DNA of 64,000 bases from assembly GCA_905221085.1 (NCBI GenBank), contig CAJNBT010000001.1, positions 62,001 through 126,000 of the forward strand, read 5' to 3'. How positions within the stretch are numbered: the stretch's first letter is position 1; every line of letters starts with the position of its first letter. Of the stretch, positions 34,160 through 44,596 are shown piece after piece. The notes beneath the pieces are model-generated. The model had not been told where the DNA came from, ran no database searches, and was given only the letters and a program-made list of their open reading frames with translations. The translations under genes and the position numbers were made by a program. The DNA is from a bacterium. GTDB taxonomy: Bacteria; Bacillota; Bacilli; Lactobacillales; Streptococcaceae.

Positions 34160-34552
34160 ATGAAGAAAATACGAAGCTATACCAGTATCTGGTCTGTGGA
34201 AAAGGTACTGTATTCTATCAATGATTTTAGACTTCCGTTTCCCATAACCTTTACGCAAATGACATGGTTTGTCGTGTCACTCTTTGCAGTGATGATACTT
34301 GGCAACTTGCCCCCTCTTTCCATGATAGAGGGAGCATTTCTCAAATACTTTGGGATTCCTGTGGCTTTCACATGGTTTATGTCTACAAAAACTTTTGATG
34401 GTAAAAAGCCTTATGGATTTTTGAAGTCTGTCATTGCTTATGCACTGCGACCAAAGCTGACCTATGCAGGAAAAAAAGTAACGCTTGGCAGAAACCAGCC
34501 ACAAGAAGCCATTACAGCAGTTAGGAGTGAATTTTATGGCATATCCAATTAA
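34160..34552 (+). CDS. orf17: Tn916 Orf17, TcpE-family conjugation protein
   Basis: A 130-residue TcpE/ConD-like inner-membrane protein with two hydrophobic segments (about 38-75). The open frame begins at 34046, but ATG 34160 (MKKIRSYTSIW) has GAAAGGA in front and matches family length. Its 3' end overlaps orf16 by 17 bases. Confidence 0.9.
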   Translation: MKKIRSYTSIWSVEKVLYSINDFRLPFPITFTQMTWFVVSLFAVMILGNLPPLSMIEGAFLKYFGIPVAFTWFMSTKTFDGKKPYGFLKSVIAYALRPKLTYAGKKVTLGRNQPQEAITAVRSEFYGISN

Positions 34553-36983
34553 ATACATTGAAAACAATCTCGTCTGGAATAAAGACGGGGAATGTTATGC
34601 TTACTATGAGCTTGTTCCTTACAATTACTCATTTCTAAGTCCAGAACAGAAAATACAAGTGCATGATTCTTTCAGACAGCTTATCGCACAAAATCGTGAT
34701 GGCAAAATTCATGCTTTACAAATCAGTACAGAATCCAGCATACGTTCTGCACAAGAGCGTTCCAAAAATGAAGTCACTGGCAAGCTCAAAGCGGTTGCCT
34801 ATGACAAAATCGACCAACAGACAGACGCTTTAATATCCATGATTGGCGAAAATCAAGTGAACTACCGTTTCTTTATCGGCTTTAAGTTGCTTCTCAACGA
34901 TCAGGAGTTTTCTATGAAAAGTCTTACCGTTGAAGCAAAAAATGCTTTGTCTGATTTTGTCTATGATGTGAACCATAAGCTGATGGGCGATTTTGTTAGT
35001 ATGAGTAATGATGAAATCCTGCGTTTTCAGAAGATGGAAAAGCTCTTAGAAAATAAAATCTCTCGTCGTTTCAAAATCCGCAGGTTAGATAAGGACGACT
35101 TCGGCTATCTGATTGAACACCTTTACGGACAGACAGGCACTGCCTATGAAGAGTATGAGTACCATCTATCAAAGAAAAAGCTGGATAATGAAACGCTGAT
35201 TAAATACTATGACTTGATTAAGCCTACTCGCTGTTTGGTGGAAGAAAAACAGCGATATTTGAAAATCCAGCAGGAAGATGAAACCGTCTATGTAGCTTAC
35301 TTTACCATTAACAGCATTGTCGGAGAACTGGACTTCCCGTCCTCTGAAATCTTCTACTACCAGCAACAGCAATTTACATTCCCGATTGATACGTCAATGA
35401 ATGTGGAAATTGTAGCGAATCGTAAAGCCCTATCTACTGTCCGCAATAAAAAGAAAGAACTGAAAGACTTGGATAACCACGCTTGGCAAAGTGATAATGA
35501 AACCAGCTCCAATGTGGCGGAAGCTCTGGAAAGTGTGAATGAGCTGGAAACCAATTTAGACCAAAGCAAGGAATCTATGTACAAGCTGTCTTATGTGGTA
35601 AGGGTATCAGCAAATGATCTTGACGAACTCAAACGTCGTTGTAATGAAGTGAAAGATTTTTATGACGATTTAAGCGTAAAACTGGTACGACCATTTGGGG
35701 ATATGCTCGGCTTACATGAAGAATTTTTACCTGCCAGCAAGCGTTATATGAATGATTATATTCAATACGTGACCTCTGATTTCCTCGCTGGTTTAGGTTT
35801 TGGTGCTACTCAAATGCTGGGGGAAAATGAGGGGATTTATGTTGGCTACAGCTTAGATACTGGACGCAATGTCTATCTGAAACCTGCTCTTGCCAGTCAA
35901 GGGGTTAAGGGTTCAGTAACCAATGCGTTAGCGTCGGCTTTTGTTGGTTCGCTGGGTGGTGGTAAATCCTTTGCGAATAACCTTATCGTCTATTATGCGG
36001 TGCTTTATGGGGCACAAGCAGTGATTGTAGACCCAAAAGCAGAACGTGGCAGATGGAAAGAAACCTTGCCAGAGATTTCCCATGAAATCAATATCGTCAC
36101 TCTGACTTCTGATGAGAAAAACAAAGGCTTACTTGACCCTTATGTGATTATGAAAAATCCCAAAGATTCTGAATCACTGGCTATTGATATTCTGACATTC
36201 CTTACGGGGATTTCCTCTCGTGATGGGGAACGCTTCCCAATCCTTAGAAAAGCCATTCGTGCAGTAACCAATAGTGAAGTACGAGGGTTGATGAAAGTGA
36301 TTGAGGAATTACGGGTTGAGAATACGCCACTAAGTACCAGTATAGCCGACCATATCGAAAGTTTTACAGACTATGACTTTGCACATTTATTATTCAGTAA
36401 TGGTTATGTGGAGCAGTCTATCAGCTTAGAAAAACAACTGAACATTATACAGGTTGCGGACTTGGTACTTCCCGACAAGGAAACTTCCTTTGAGGAATAT
36501 ACCACTATGGAGCTTTTATCCGTTGCTATGCTGATTGTCATTAGTACCTTTGCTTTAGACTTTATCCATACAGACCGAAGCATTTTCAAGATTGTAGATT
36601 TAGACGAAGCATGGAGCTTTTTACAGGTAGCACAAGGAAAAACACTATCTATGAAGCTGGTTCGGGCTGGTCGTGCTATGAACGCTGGGGTATATTTCGT
36701 GACCCAAAATACAGACGACCTCTTAGATGAAAAACTGAAAAATAACCTCGGCTTAAAATTTGCATTTCGTTCCACTGACCTTAACGAGATTAAAAAGACC
36801 TTAGCCTTTTTTGGTGTAGACCCAGAGGACGAAAACAATCAGAAGCGATTGCGTGATTTGGAAAACGGGCAATGCCTTATCAGTGATTTATATGGTCGTG
36901 TCGGTGTGATACAGTTCCACCCTGTATTTGAAGAACTGCTCCATGCCTTTGATACCAGACCACCTGTGCGAAAAGAGGTGTAA
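34536..36983 (+). CDS. orf16: Tn916 Orf16, VirB4-like ATPase (TcpF/ConE-like)
   Basis: A 815-residue ATPase of the Tn916 transfer channel. Walker A GSLGGGKS lies at about residue 471 and Walker B-like KIVDLDEAW at about 690. The start at 34536 (MAYPIKYIE) is preferred over the longer open frame from 34485 because it gives the known protein. It corresponds in role to the ICE VirB4 at 22496-24853, so the composite carries two complete, unrelated channel motors. Confidence 0.93.
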   Translation: MAYPIKYIENNLVWNKDGECYAYYELVPYNYSFLSPEQKIQVHDSFRQLIAQNRDGKIHALQISTESSIRSAQERSKNEVTGKLKAVAYDKIDQQTDALISMIGENQVNYRFFIGFKLLLNDQEFSMKSLTVEAKNALSDFVYDVNHKLMGDFVSMSNDEILRFQKMEKLLENKISRRFKIRRLDKDDFGYLIEHLYGQTGTAYEEYEYHLSKKKLDNETLIKYYDLIKPTRCLVEEKQRYLKIQQEDETVYVAYFTINSIVGELDFPSSEIFYYQQQQFTFPIDTSMNVEIVANRKALSTVRNKKKELKDLDNHAWQSDNETSSNVAEALESVNELETNLDQSKESMYKLSYVVRVSANDLDELKRRCNEVKDFYDDLSVKLVRPFGDMLGLHEEFLPASKRYMNDYIQYVTSDFLAGLGFGATQMLGENEGIYVGYSLDTGRNVYLKPALASQGVKGSVTNALASAFVGSLGGGKSFANNLIVYYAVLYGAQAVIVDPKAERGRWKETLPEISHEINIVTLTSDEKNKGLLDPYVIMKNPKDSESLAIDILTFLTGISSRDGERFPILRKAIRAVTNSEVRGLMKVIEELRVENTPLSTSIADHIESFTDYDFAHLLFSNGYVEQSISLEKQLNIIQVADLVLPDKETSFEEYTTMELLSVAMLIVISTFALDFIHTDRSIFKIVDLDEAWSFLQVAQGKTLSMKLVRAGRAMNAGVYFVTQNTDDLLDEKLKNNLGLKFAFRSTDLNEIKKTLAFFGVDPEDENNQKRLRDLENGQCLISDLYGRVGVIQFHPVFEELLHAFDTRPPVRKEV

Positions 36984-36985
36984 AT

Positions 36986-39163
36986 GTGAAACCATCAATA
37001 GTAAACAGAATAAAATCAAACTGGACGCTGAAACGTCTAGGTAAAGTGGCAATGACAGTGGCTTTCACACTTGTGATTGCCATTTTTCTTTTAGCCATGC
37101 TGGGAACGGTGGTTCAAGCTGCGGGCTTGGTAGATGATACGGTCAATGTGGCAAATGAATACAGCCGATACCCACTTGAAAACTATCAACTGGATTTTTA
37201 TGTGGATAATAGCTGGGGCTGGCTTCCGTGGAACTGGTCGGACGGGATTGGAAAACAGGTCATGTATGGACTATATGCCATTACCAATTTTATTTGGACA
37301 ATCAGTTTGTATGTTTCCAATGCGACAGGTTACTTAGTACAGGAAGCCTATTCCTTAGACTTCATTTCCGCTACAGCAGATTCCATTGGTAAGAATATGC
37401 AGACCTTAGCTGGTGTGAGTGCAAACGGATTTTCAACAGAGGGTTTCTATGTTGGATTCCTCTTACTCTTGATTTTGGTTCTTGGGGTTTATGTTGCCTA
37501 TACGGGACTGATAAAGAGAGAAACCACAAAGGCAATTCATGCCATTATGAATTTTGTGCTGGTGTTTATCCTATCGGCTTCCTTTATTGCCTACGCTCCC
37601 GACTACATTAAAAAAATCAATGACTTTTCATCAGACATCAGTAATGCCAGTTTATCACTTGGCACGAAGATTGTCATGCCCCATTCCGATAGTCAAGGCA
37701 AGGACAGCGTGGACTTAATCAGAGATAGCCTGTTTTCCATACAGGTTCAGCAACCGTGGCTACTGCTTCAATACAACAGTTCAGACATTGAAAGTATCGG
37801 TATTGACCGTGTGGAAAGCCTGCTCTCCACCAGCCCAGATTCCAACAATGGCGAAGACAGAGAAAAAATTGTTGCGGAAGAAATTGAAGACAGAAGCAAT
37901 ACCAATCTAACCATTACAAAGACCATTAACCGTTTAGGTACAGTCTTCTTCCTATTTGTCTTCAATATTGGGATTTCCATATTTGTATTCCTATTAACAG
38001 GAATCATGATTTTCTCGCAGGTACTTTTTATCATCTATGCTATGTTTCTGCCTGTGAGCTTTATTTTAAGCATGATTCCATCATTTGATGGTATGTCAAA
38101 ACGAGCCATAACAAAGCTCTTTAATACCATTTTGACACGAGCTGGAATCACATTGATTATTACGACAGCATTTAGTATTTCAACCATGCTCTATACCTTA
38201 TCGGCTGGTTATCCGTTCTTTTTGATTGCTTTTCTACAGATTGTGACCTTTGCAGGAATCTACTTCAAGCTGGGCGATTTAATGAGTATGTTTTCTCTAC
38301 AGAGTAACGATTCTCAAAGTGTGGGAAGTCGTGTGATGAGAAAACCTCGTATGCTTATGCACGCTCACATGCACCGTCTACAGCGGAAACTTGGACGTTC
38401 CATGACTACTCTAGGGGCTGGGTCTGCCATTGTTACAGGTAAAAAAGGACAGTCGGGTTCGGGGAGTTCTGCAAGGACACAAGCAGATCACTCCCGACCA
38501 GACGGAAAGGAAAAATCAACACTTGGAAAACGTATCGGTCAAACCATCGGTACAGTAGCTGATACCAAAGACAGAATGGTAGACACTGCTAGTGGTTTGA
38601 AAGAACAGGTTAAAGATTTGCCGACCAATGCAAGATATGCAGTATATCAAGGAAAATCCAAAGTAAAAGAGAATGTCCGTGATTTAACCAGTAGTATTTC
38701 TCAAACCAAAGCGGACAGAGCCAGTGGACGCAAGGAACAGCAGGAACAAAGGCGAAAAACCATTGCGAAGCGTCGCTCTGAAATGGAACAGGTCAAACAG
38801 AAAAAACAGCCTGCTTCTTCTGTTCATGAAAGACCGACTACAAGACAAGAACAATATCATGATGAACAGACCTCAAAACAGTCTAATATTCAGACTTCAT
38901 ATAAGGAATCTCAACAAGCCAAACAAGAGCGTCCAGCAGTTAAGTCCGATTTTTCAAGTCCAAAAGTGGAACGCCAAGGCAATACCGTTCAAGAAAAAAC
39001 CGTTCAAAAGCCAGCAACTTCAACCACTACAGCAGATAGAACTTCACAACGTCCAATCACAAAAGAACGTCCGTCTACTGTTCAAAGAGTACCACTACAA
39101 AATACAAGAAGTAGACCACCAATCAAAACCGCCACCATTAAGAAAGTCGGTAAGAAACCATGA
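36986..39163 (+). CDS. orf15: Tn916 Orf15, VirB6/TcpH-like membrane protein
   Basis: A 725-residue polytopic protein with several transmembrane helices between residues about 20 and 440, then a long hydrophilic, glutamine/lysine/serine-rich C-terminal tail (about 450-725). This matches TcpH/ConG, the membrane scaffold of the channel. The start lies three bases after the orf16 stop, and the 3' end overlaps orf14 by four bases. Confidence 0.92.
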   Translation: MKPSIVNRIKSNWTLKRLGKVAMTVAFTLVIAIFLLAMLGTVVQAAGLVDDTVNVANEYSRYPLENYQLDFYVDNSWGWLPWNWSDGIGKQVMYGLYAITNFIWTISLYVSNATGYLVQEAYSLDFISATADSIGKNMQTLAGVSANGFSTEGFYVGFLLLLILVLGVYVAYTGLIKRETTKAIHAIMNFVLVFILSASFIAYAPDYIKKINDFSSDISNASLSLGTKIVMPHSDSQGKDSVDLIRDSLFSIQVQQPWLLLQYNSSDIESIGIDRVESLLSTSPDSNNGEDREKIVAEEIEDRSNTNLTITKTINRLGTVFFLFVFNIGISIFVFLLTGIMIFSQVLFIIYAMFLPVSFILSMIPSFDGMSKRAITKLFNTILTRAGITLIITTAFSISTMLYTLSAGYPFFLIAFLQIVTFAGIYFKLGDLMSMFSLQSNDSQSVGSRVMRKPRMLMHAHMHRLQRKLGRSMTTLGAGSAIVTGKKGQSGSGSSARTQADHSRPDGKEKSTLGKRIGQTIGTVADTKDRMVDTASGLKEQVKDLPTNARYAVYQGKSKVKENVRDLTSSISQTKADRASGRKEQQEQRRKTIAKRRSEMEQVKQKKQPASSVHERPTTRQEQYHDEQTSKQSNIQTSYKESQQAKQERPAVKSDFSSPKVERQGNTVQEKTVQKPATSTTTADRTSQRPITKERPSTVQRVPLQNTRSRPPIKTATIKKVGKKP

Positions 39164-40161
39164 AGTTGAAAACTTTAGTGATTGGTGGTTCTGGATTATT
39201 CTTGATGGTCTTCTCACTGCTTCTGTTTGTTGCCATTTTATTTTCAGATGAACAGGACAGCGGAATTTCCAATATTCATTATGGAGGTGTGAATGTTTCC
39301 GCAGAAGTGCTGGCTCATAAGCCTATGGTAGAAAAATATGCCAAAGAATATGGCGTTGAAGAATATGTCAACATACTTCTTGCGATTATACAGGTGGAAT
39401 CGGGCGGTACTGCGGAAGATGTTATGCAGTCCTCGGAATCCCTCGGTCTTCCACCTAATTCATTGAGTACAGAAGAATCCATTAAGCAAGGTGTGAAGTA
39501 TTTCAGTGAATTATTAGCCAGTAGCGAAAGGCTCAGTGTAGATTTAGAATCGGTTATCCAGTCCTACAATTATGGTGGTGGTTTCTTAGGGTATGTGGCT
39601 AATCGTGGAAATAAATATACCTTTGAACTGGCTCAAAGTTTCTCAAAAGAGTATTCAGGTGGCGAAAAAGTGTCTTACCCCAATCCCATAGCCATACCTA
39701 TCAATGGGGGCTGGCGATACAACTATGGCAATATGTTTTATGTGCAACTGGTAACGCAGTATCTTGTCACAACAGAGTTTGATGATGATACGGTACAAGC
39801 CATCATGGACGAAGCACTGAAATATGAGGGCTGGCGATACGTTTACGGTGGAGCTTCCCCGACTACTTCTTTTGATTGTAGCGGACTGACACAATGGACG
39901 TATGGAAAAGCTGGAATTAACTTACCACGAACCGCACAACAGCAATATGATGTGACCCAGCATATCCCACTATCGGAAGCACAAGCTGGCGATTTGGTTT
40001 TCTTTCATTCTACCTATAACGCTGGCTCTTATATTACTCATGTTGGGATATACCTTGGCAATAACCGTATGTTTCATGCAGGCGACCCAATCGGTTATGC
40101 CGACTTAACAAGCCCCTACTGGCAACAGCATTTAGTGGGAGCAGGACGAATCAAACAATGA
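39160..40161 (+). CDS. orf14: Tn916 Orf14, bifunctional lysozyme-like/NlpC-P60 cell-wall hydrolase (CwlT-like)
   Basis: A 333-residue protein with an N-terminal membrane anchor (about 5-28), a lysozyme-like muramidase domain (about 55-190, [20 protein letters not shown]) and a C-terminal NlpC/P60 endopeptidase with Cys in TSFDCSGLTQW and His in THVGIYLG. It cuts glycan strands and stem peptides for channel passage, as shown for CwlT of ICEBs1. Its muramidase part is similar to the chromosomal PvaA-like protein at 54126 (both share VMQSSES). Confidence 0.93.
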   Translation: MKLKTLVIGGSGLFLMVFSLLLFVAILFSDEQDSGISNIHYGGVNVSAEVLAHKPMVEKYAKEYGVEEYVNILLAIIQVESGGTAEDVMQSSESLGLPPNSLSTEESIKQGVKYFSELLASSERLSVDLESVIQSYNYGGGFLGYVANRGNKYTFELAQSFSKEYSGGEKVSYPNPIAIPINGGWRYNYGNMFYVQLVTQYLVTTEFDDDTVQAIMDEALKYEGWRYVYGGASPTTSFDCSGLTQWTYGKAGINLPRTAQQQYDVTQHIPLSEAQAGDLVFFHSTYNAGSYITHVGIYLGNNRMFHAGDPIGYADLTSPYWQQHLVGAGRIKQ

Positions 40162-41093
40162 GAAAGGAAGATTTAATGATGAAATTTAGAAAAAATCAGA
40201 ATAAAGAAAAACAGATACCAAAGGAAAAGAAACCTCGTGTCTACTATAAGGTCAATCCTCATAAAAAGGTTGTGATTGCCTTGTGGGTACTTTTAGGGCT
40301 TAGTTTCAGCTTTGCGATATTCAAGCACTTTACAGCTATAGATACTCATACTATTCACGAAACAACTATCATAGAAAAGGAATACGTTGATACTCATCAT
40401 GTAGAAAATTTTGTAGAGAACTTTGCGAAAGTCTACTATTCATGGGAGCAATCCGATAAGTCCATTGATAATCGAATGGAAAGTCTAAAAGGCTATCTGA
40501 CAGATGAACTTCAAGCTCTCAATGTTGATACAGTACGCAAAGATATTCCTGTATCGTCTTCTGTAAGAGGATTTCAGATATGGACGGTAGAGCCAACTGG
40601 CGACAATGAGTTTAATGTAACCTACAGTGTAGACCAGCTCATTACAGAGGGAGAAAATACAAAGACCGTCCACTCTGCTTATATAGTGAGTGTCTATGTA
40701 GATGGTTCTGGAAATATGGTACTGGTTAAGAATCCGACCATTACCAACATACCTAAGAAATCAAGTTATAAACCAAAAGCCATTGAAAGTGAGGGGACGG
40801 TTGATTCCATTACAACCAATGAAATCAATGAGTTTTTAACGACGTTCTTCAAGCTCTATCCTACAGCGACAGCCAGTGAACTTTCCTACTATGTGAATGA
40901 CGGGATATTAAAACCAATCGGAAAAGAGTACATCTTTCAAGAACTGGTAAATCCTATTCACAATCGTAAGGATAATCAAGTCACGGTATCGCTGACAGTG
41001 GAGTATATCGACCAGCAGACCAAAGCAACGCAGGTATCTCAATTTGATTTGGTACTTGAAAAGAACGGGAGTAATTGGAAGATTATAGAATAA
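40158..41093 (+). CDS. orf13: Tn916 Orf13, VirB8/TcpC-like protein
   Basis: A 311-residue TcpC-type protein with one transmembrane helix (about 35-55) and two tandem NTF2-like domains outside (about 75-190 and 210-310). It is a bitopic channel component, the counterpart of the ICE protein at 6241. The first ATG overlaps the orf14 stop; the Shine-Dalgarno AAAGGAAG at 40164-40170 instead favours initiation at 40176 or 40179 (MMKFRKNQ). Confidence 0.92.
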   Translation: MRKEDLMMKFRKNQNKEKQIPKEKKPRVYYKVNPHKKVVIALWVLLGLSFSFAIFKHFTAIDTHTIHETTIIEKEYVDTHHVENFVENFAKVYYSWEQSDKSIDNRMESLKGYLTDELQALNVDTVRKDIPVSSSVRGFQIWTVEPTGDNEFNVTYSVDQLITEGENTKTVHSAYIVSVYVDGSGNMVLVKNPTITNIPKKSSYKPKAIESEGTVDSITTNEINEFLTTFFKLYPTATASELSYYVNDGILKPIGKEYIFQELVNPIHNRKDNQVTVSLTVEYIDQQTKATQVSQFDLVLEKNGSNWKIIE

Positions 41094-41162
41094 CAAATAT
41101 TGGTACATTATTACAGCTATTTTGTAATCACGTACTCTCTTTGATAAAAAATTGGAGATTCC

Positions 41163-41191
41163 TTGACAAATATGCTCTTACGTGCTATTAT
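41163..41191 (+). promoter_or_regulatory. tet(M) promoter
   Basis: TTGACA (41163-41168), a 17-base spacer and TATTAT (41186-41191). This is the strong Ptet promoter from which Tn916 tet(M) and, by readthrough, orf7-orf8 and xis-int are transcribed. The promoter is intact although tet(M) is broken. Confidence 0.88.
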
Positions 41192-41229
41192 TTAAGTATC
41201 TATTTAAAAGGAGTTAATAAATATGCGGC

Positions 41230-41331
41230 AAGGTATTCTTAAATAAACTGTCAATTTGATAGTGGGAACAAATAATTGGATGTCCTTTTTTAGGAGGGCT
41301 TAGTTTTTTGTACCCAGTTTAAGAATACCTT
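41230..41331 (+). promoter_or_regulatory. tet(M) leader inverted repeat
   Basis: A perfect 14-base inverted repeat, AAGGTATTCTTAAA (41230-41243) with TTTAAGAATACCTT (41318-41331), in the transcribed leader. With the terminator-like hairpin at 41395-41434 it is part of the known attenuation system of tet(M). Confidence 0.75.
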
Positions 41332-41367
41332 TATCATGTGATTCTAAAGTATCCGGAGAATATCTGT

Positions 41368-41454
41368 ATGCTTTGTATGCCTATGGTTATGCATAAAAAT
41401 CCCAGTGATAAGAGTATTTATCACTGGGATTTTTATGCCCTTTTGGGCTTTTGA
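41368..41454 (+). CDS. orf12: Tn916 Orf12, tet(M) leader peptide
   Basis: A 28-codon peptide (MLCMPMVMHKNPSDKSIYHW...) whose gene overlaps the attenuator hairpin. In Tn916, slow translation under tetracycline is thought to let polymerase read through the hairpin into tet(M). The sequence is complete here, so the regulatory part survives the loss of Tet(M). Confidence 0.85.
   Translation: MLCMPMVMHKNPSDKSIYHWDFYALLGF
41395..41434 (+). terminator. tet(M) attenuator hairpin
   Basis: A 16-base perfect stem, AAAAATCCCAGTGATA (41395-41410) / TATCACTGGGATTTTT (41419-41434), ending in T5. It lies inside orf12 and before tet(M). Confidence 0.85.
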
Positions 41455-41469
41455 ATGGAGGAAAATCAC

Positions 41470-43393
41470 ATGAAAATTATTAATATTGGAGTTTTAGCTC
41501 ATGTTGATGCAGGAAAAACTACCTTAACAGAAAGCTTATTATATAACAGTGGAGCGATTACAGAATTAGGAAGCGTGGACAAAGGTACAACGAGGACGGA
41601 TAATACGCTTTTAGAACGTCAGAGAGGAATTACAATTCAGACAGGAATAACCTCTTTTCAGTGGGAAAATACGAAGGTGAACATCATAGACACGCCAGGA
41701 CATATGGATTTCTTAGCAGAAGTATATCGTTCATTATCAGTTTTAGATGGGGCAATTCTACTGATTTCTGCAAAAGATGGCGTACAAGCACAAACTCGTA
41801 TATTATTTCATGCACTTAGGAAAATGGGGATTCCCACAATCTTTTTTATCAATAAGATTGACCAAAATGGAATTGATTTATCAACGGTTTATCAGGATAT
41901 TAAAGAGAAACTTTCTGCCGAAATTGTAATCAAACAGAAGGTAGAACTGTATCCTAATATGTGTGTGACGAACTTTACCGAATCTGAACAATGGGATACG
42001 GTAATAGAGGGAAACGATGACCTTTTAGAGAAATATATGTCCGGTAAATCATTAGAAGCATTGGAACTCGAACAAGAGGAAAGCATAAGATTTCAGAATT
42101 GTTCTCTGTTCCCTGTTTATCACGGAAGTGCAAAAAACAATATAGGGATTGATAACCTTATAGAAGTGATTACGAATAAATTTTATTCATCAACACATCG
42201 AGGTCAGTCTGAACTTTGCGGAAAAGTTTTCAAAATTGAGTATTCGGAAAAAAGACAGCGTCTTGCATATATACGTCTTTATAGTGGCGTACTGCATTTG
42301 CGAGATTCGGTTAGAATATCGGAAAAGGAAAAAATAAAAATTACAGAAATGTATACTTCAATAAATGGTGAATTATGTAAAATCGATAAGGCTTATTCCG
42401 GGGAAATTGTTATTTTGCAGAATGAGTTTTTGAAGTTAAATAGTGTTCTTGGAGATACAAAGCTATTGCCACAGAGAGAGAGAGAGAATTGAAAATCCCC
42501 TCCCTCTGCTGCAAACGACTGTTGAACCGAGCAAACCTCAACAAAGGGAAATGTTACTTGATGCACTTTTAGAAATCTCCGACAGTGACCCGCTTCTGCG
42601 ATATTATGTGGATTCTGCGACACATGAAATCATACTTTCTTTCTTAGGGAAAGTACAAATGGAAGTGACTTGTGCTCTGCTGCAAGAAAAGTATCATGTG
42701 GAGATAGAAATAAAAGAGCCTACAGTCATTTATATGGAAAGACCGTTAAAAAAAGCAGAGTATACCATTCACATCGAAGTTCCACCGAATCCTTTCTGGG
42801 CTTCCATTGGTCTATCCGTAGCACCGCTTCCATTAGGGAGCGGAGTACAGTATGAGAGCTCGGTTTCTCTTGGATACTTAAATCAATCGTTTCAAAATGC
42901 AGTTATGGAGGGGATACGCTATGGCTGTGAACAAGGATTGTATGGTTGGAATGTGACGGACTGTAAAATCTGTTTTAAGTATGGCTTATACTATAGCCCT
43001 GTTAGTACCCCAGCAGATTTTCGGATGCTTGCTCCTATTGTATTGGAACAAGTCTTAAAAAAAGCTGGAACAGAATTGTTAGAGCCATATCTTAGTTTTA
43101 AAATTTATGCGCCACAGGAATATCTTTCACGAGCATACAACGATGCTCCTAAATATTGTGCGAACATCGTAGACACTCAATTGAAAAATAATGAGGTCAT
43201 TCTTAGTGGAGAAATCCCTGCTCGGTGTATTCAAGAATATCGTAGTGATTTAACTTTCTTTACAAATGGACGTAGTGTTTGTTTAACAGAGTTAAAAGGG
43301 TACCATGTTACTACCGGTGAACCTGTTTGCCAGCCCCGTCGTCCAAATAGTCGGATAGATAAAGTACGATATATGTTCAATAAAATAACTTAG
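41470..43393 (+). pseudogene. tet(M): Tetracycline ribosomal-protection gene tet(M), frameshifted
   Basis: Tet(M) is an EF-G-like GTPase that removes tetracycline from the ribosome. The start at 41470 ([18 protein letters not shown]1 loop) has GGAGG upstream. After codon 340 the frame hits TGA at 42490-42492 because of a tract of seven AG units (42473-42486). The rest, [13 protein letters not shown] to the stop at 43393, is intact in the +1 frame. From the recalled wild-type LPQ-R-x-x-IENP, 12 bases are expected between CCA and ATT and 16 are present, so the lesion looks like two extra AG units. The product has the G domain but lacks domains needed to reach the decoding centre, so no resistance is expected. 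Confidence 0.93.
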
Positions 43394-43490
43394 TGTATTT
43401 TATGTTGTTATATAAATATGGTTTCTTGTTAAATAAGATGAAATATTTTTTAATAAAGATTTGAATTAAAGTGTAAAGGAGGAGATAGTT

Positions 43491-43679
43491 ATTATAAACT
43501 ACAAGTGGATATTGTGTCCTGTATGTGGAAATAAAACACGATTAAAGATAAGGGAAGATACTGAATTAAAAAAATTCCCCCTCTATTGTCCGAAATGCAG
43601 ACAAGAAAATTTAATTGAAATAAAGCAGTTCAAAGTAACTGTGATTACAGAGCCAGACGCAAAGACGCAGAGCCGATAA
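43491..43679 (+). CDS. orf6: Tn916 Orf6, cysteine-rich KTR protein
   Basis: A 62-residue zinc-ribbon-like protein with two CxxC pairs (CPVC and CPKC) and the KTR motif. The start appears to be ATT at 43491 (read as Met), preceded by GGAGGAG, as I recall for annotated Tn916 Orf6; no ATG is available. It lies just behind tet(M). The function is unknown; nucleic-acid binding is possible. Confidence 0.7.
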   Translation: MINYKWILCPVCGNKTRLKIREDTELKKFPLYCPKCRQENLIEIKQFKVTVITEPDAKTQSR

Positions 43680-43711
43680 AATGAGATTAATACAATCTCA
43701 TTTTATCGGCT
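43671..43711 (+). terminator. Perfect 18-base hairpin after orf6
   Basis: AGCCGATAAAATGAGATT (43671-43688) pairs perfectly with AATCTCATTTTATCGGCT (43694-43711). The U-tract is weak (CTTT), so it may be a partial terminator between tet(M)/orf6 and the convergent orf9. It overlaps the orf6 stop codon. Confidence 0.7.
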
Positions 43712-43738
43712 CTTTCCGTTATGTATGGATTCTTTTAA

Positions 43739-44092
43739 TTAGTCTTCGATGTTTCTTGCTTCGTTGATACCGCTGGCTAAAGATTCCATTAAGGATAGTT
43801 CTTTGTCTGTAAAGCTATCCATGTATTTCTCTATCTGTAATCGTCGGGTGCTTTTTACCAAGTTATTAGCAGGTAAGAAAAATTCATCAACGGAAACATG
43901 AAGTAACGATACAAGGTCATAAAGAACTTGTATGCTGGGGTGTTGCCCTTTATTTTCAATATTAGTTAAGTACCGTGGGTCAATTTCAATCAATGCTCCC
44001 ACTTGTTCACGAGTTAAACCTCGTTTCAATCGAGCTTCTTTAATGGCTAAACCAAAGGCTCTAAAATCATATTTATCTTCTTTTTTACGCAT
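43739..44092 (-). CDS. orf9: Tn916 Orf9, XRE-family repressor-like regulator
   Basis: A 117-residue protein with an N-terminal XRE helix-turn-helix (about 15-65, [22 protein letters not shown]). It is encoded against the direction of the other Tn916 genes and is thought to antagonise expression of orf7-orf8, which activate excision and transfer. The start lies within about 500 bases of the orf7 upstream region. Confidence 0.9.
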   Translation of the reverse strand: MRKKEDKYDFRAFGLAIKEARLKRGLTREQVGALIEIDPRYLTNIENKGQHPSIQVLYDLVSLLHVSVDEFFLPANNLVKSTRRLQIEKYMDSFTDKELSLMESLASGINEARNIED

Positions 44093-44596
44093 AGTAGACC
44101 ACCTCTATACATTTTATTGTTCCTACTGAATTAAAAACAGGTATAGAAAAACGTGTTATATGGTTTATAGGTTTATATTTAATAAAAAGCACTACTAAAC
44201 GCCAATAAAAAAAACCGTTATATGGTAGTGCTATTTACGCTGTTAAAATATTGTATATTACTTCCAAATGGCGGTTTGTTGGAGGTCAACGTCGCCATGA
44301 AGTACATCATATACAATAAATTTCCTTACATTGGGTTCTTGTCAAAGAAAGTCGTCTATCTGCAATAGATAAGTACGTCCACCAATGTGGTTTTATAAAT
44401 CATATAGATAGAATAACAGAAGCATGTAAACAGAGAAATAAATCTGTTTATATGCTTTTTTGGCTATTCAGAACTTTTTTACAAAGTTTATTTATCAGTA
44501 ATGCAACAAATCCCCCTTTCACATTGGGACTAAGAGTGAAAGGAGATAAACGAGCAAGGCTCACTTCCTTTCCTAGACAGAAAGGGGGTGAGAAAC
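44093..44596. promoter_or_regulatory. orf9-orf7 intergenic control region
   Basis: There is no credible gene. It contains a perfect inverted repeat AGCACTAC/GTAGTGCT (44189-44196 and 44224-44231) and a CTTTCAC/GTGAAAG hairpin near 44518-44544. An AAAGGGGG ribosome site precedes orf7. It is the switch region between Orf9 repression and the Orf7/Orf8 activators in Tn916. Confidence 0.5.
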
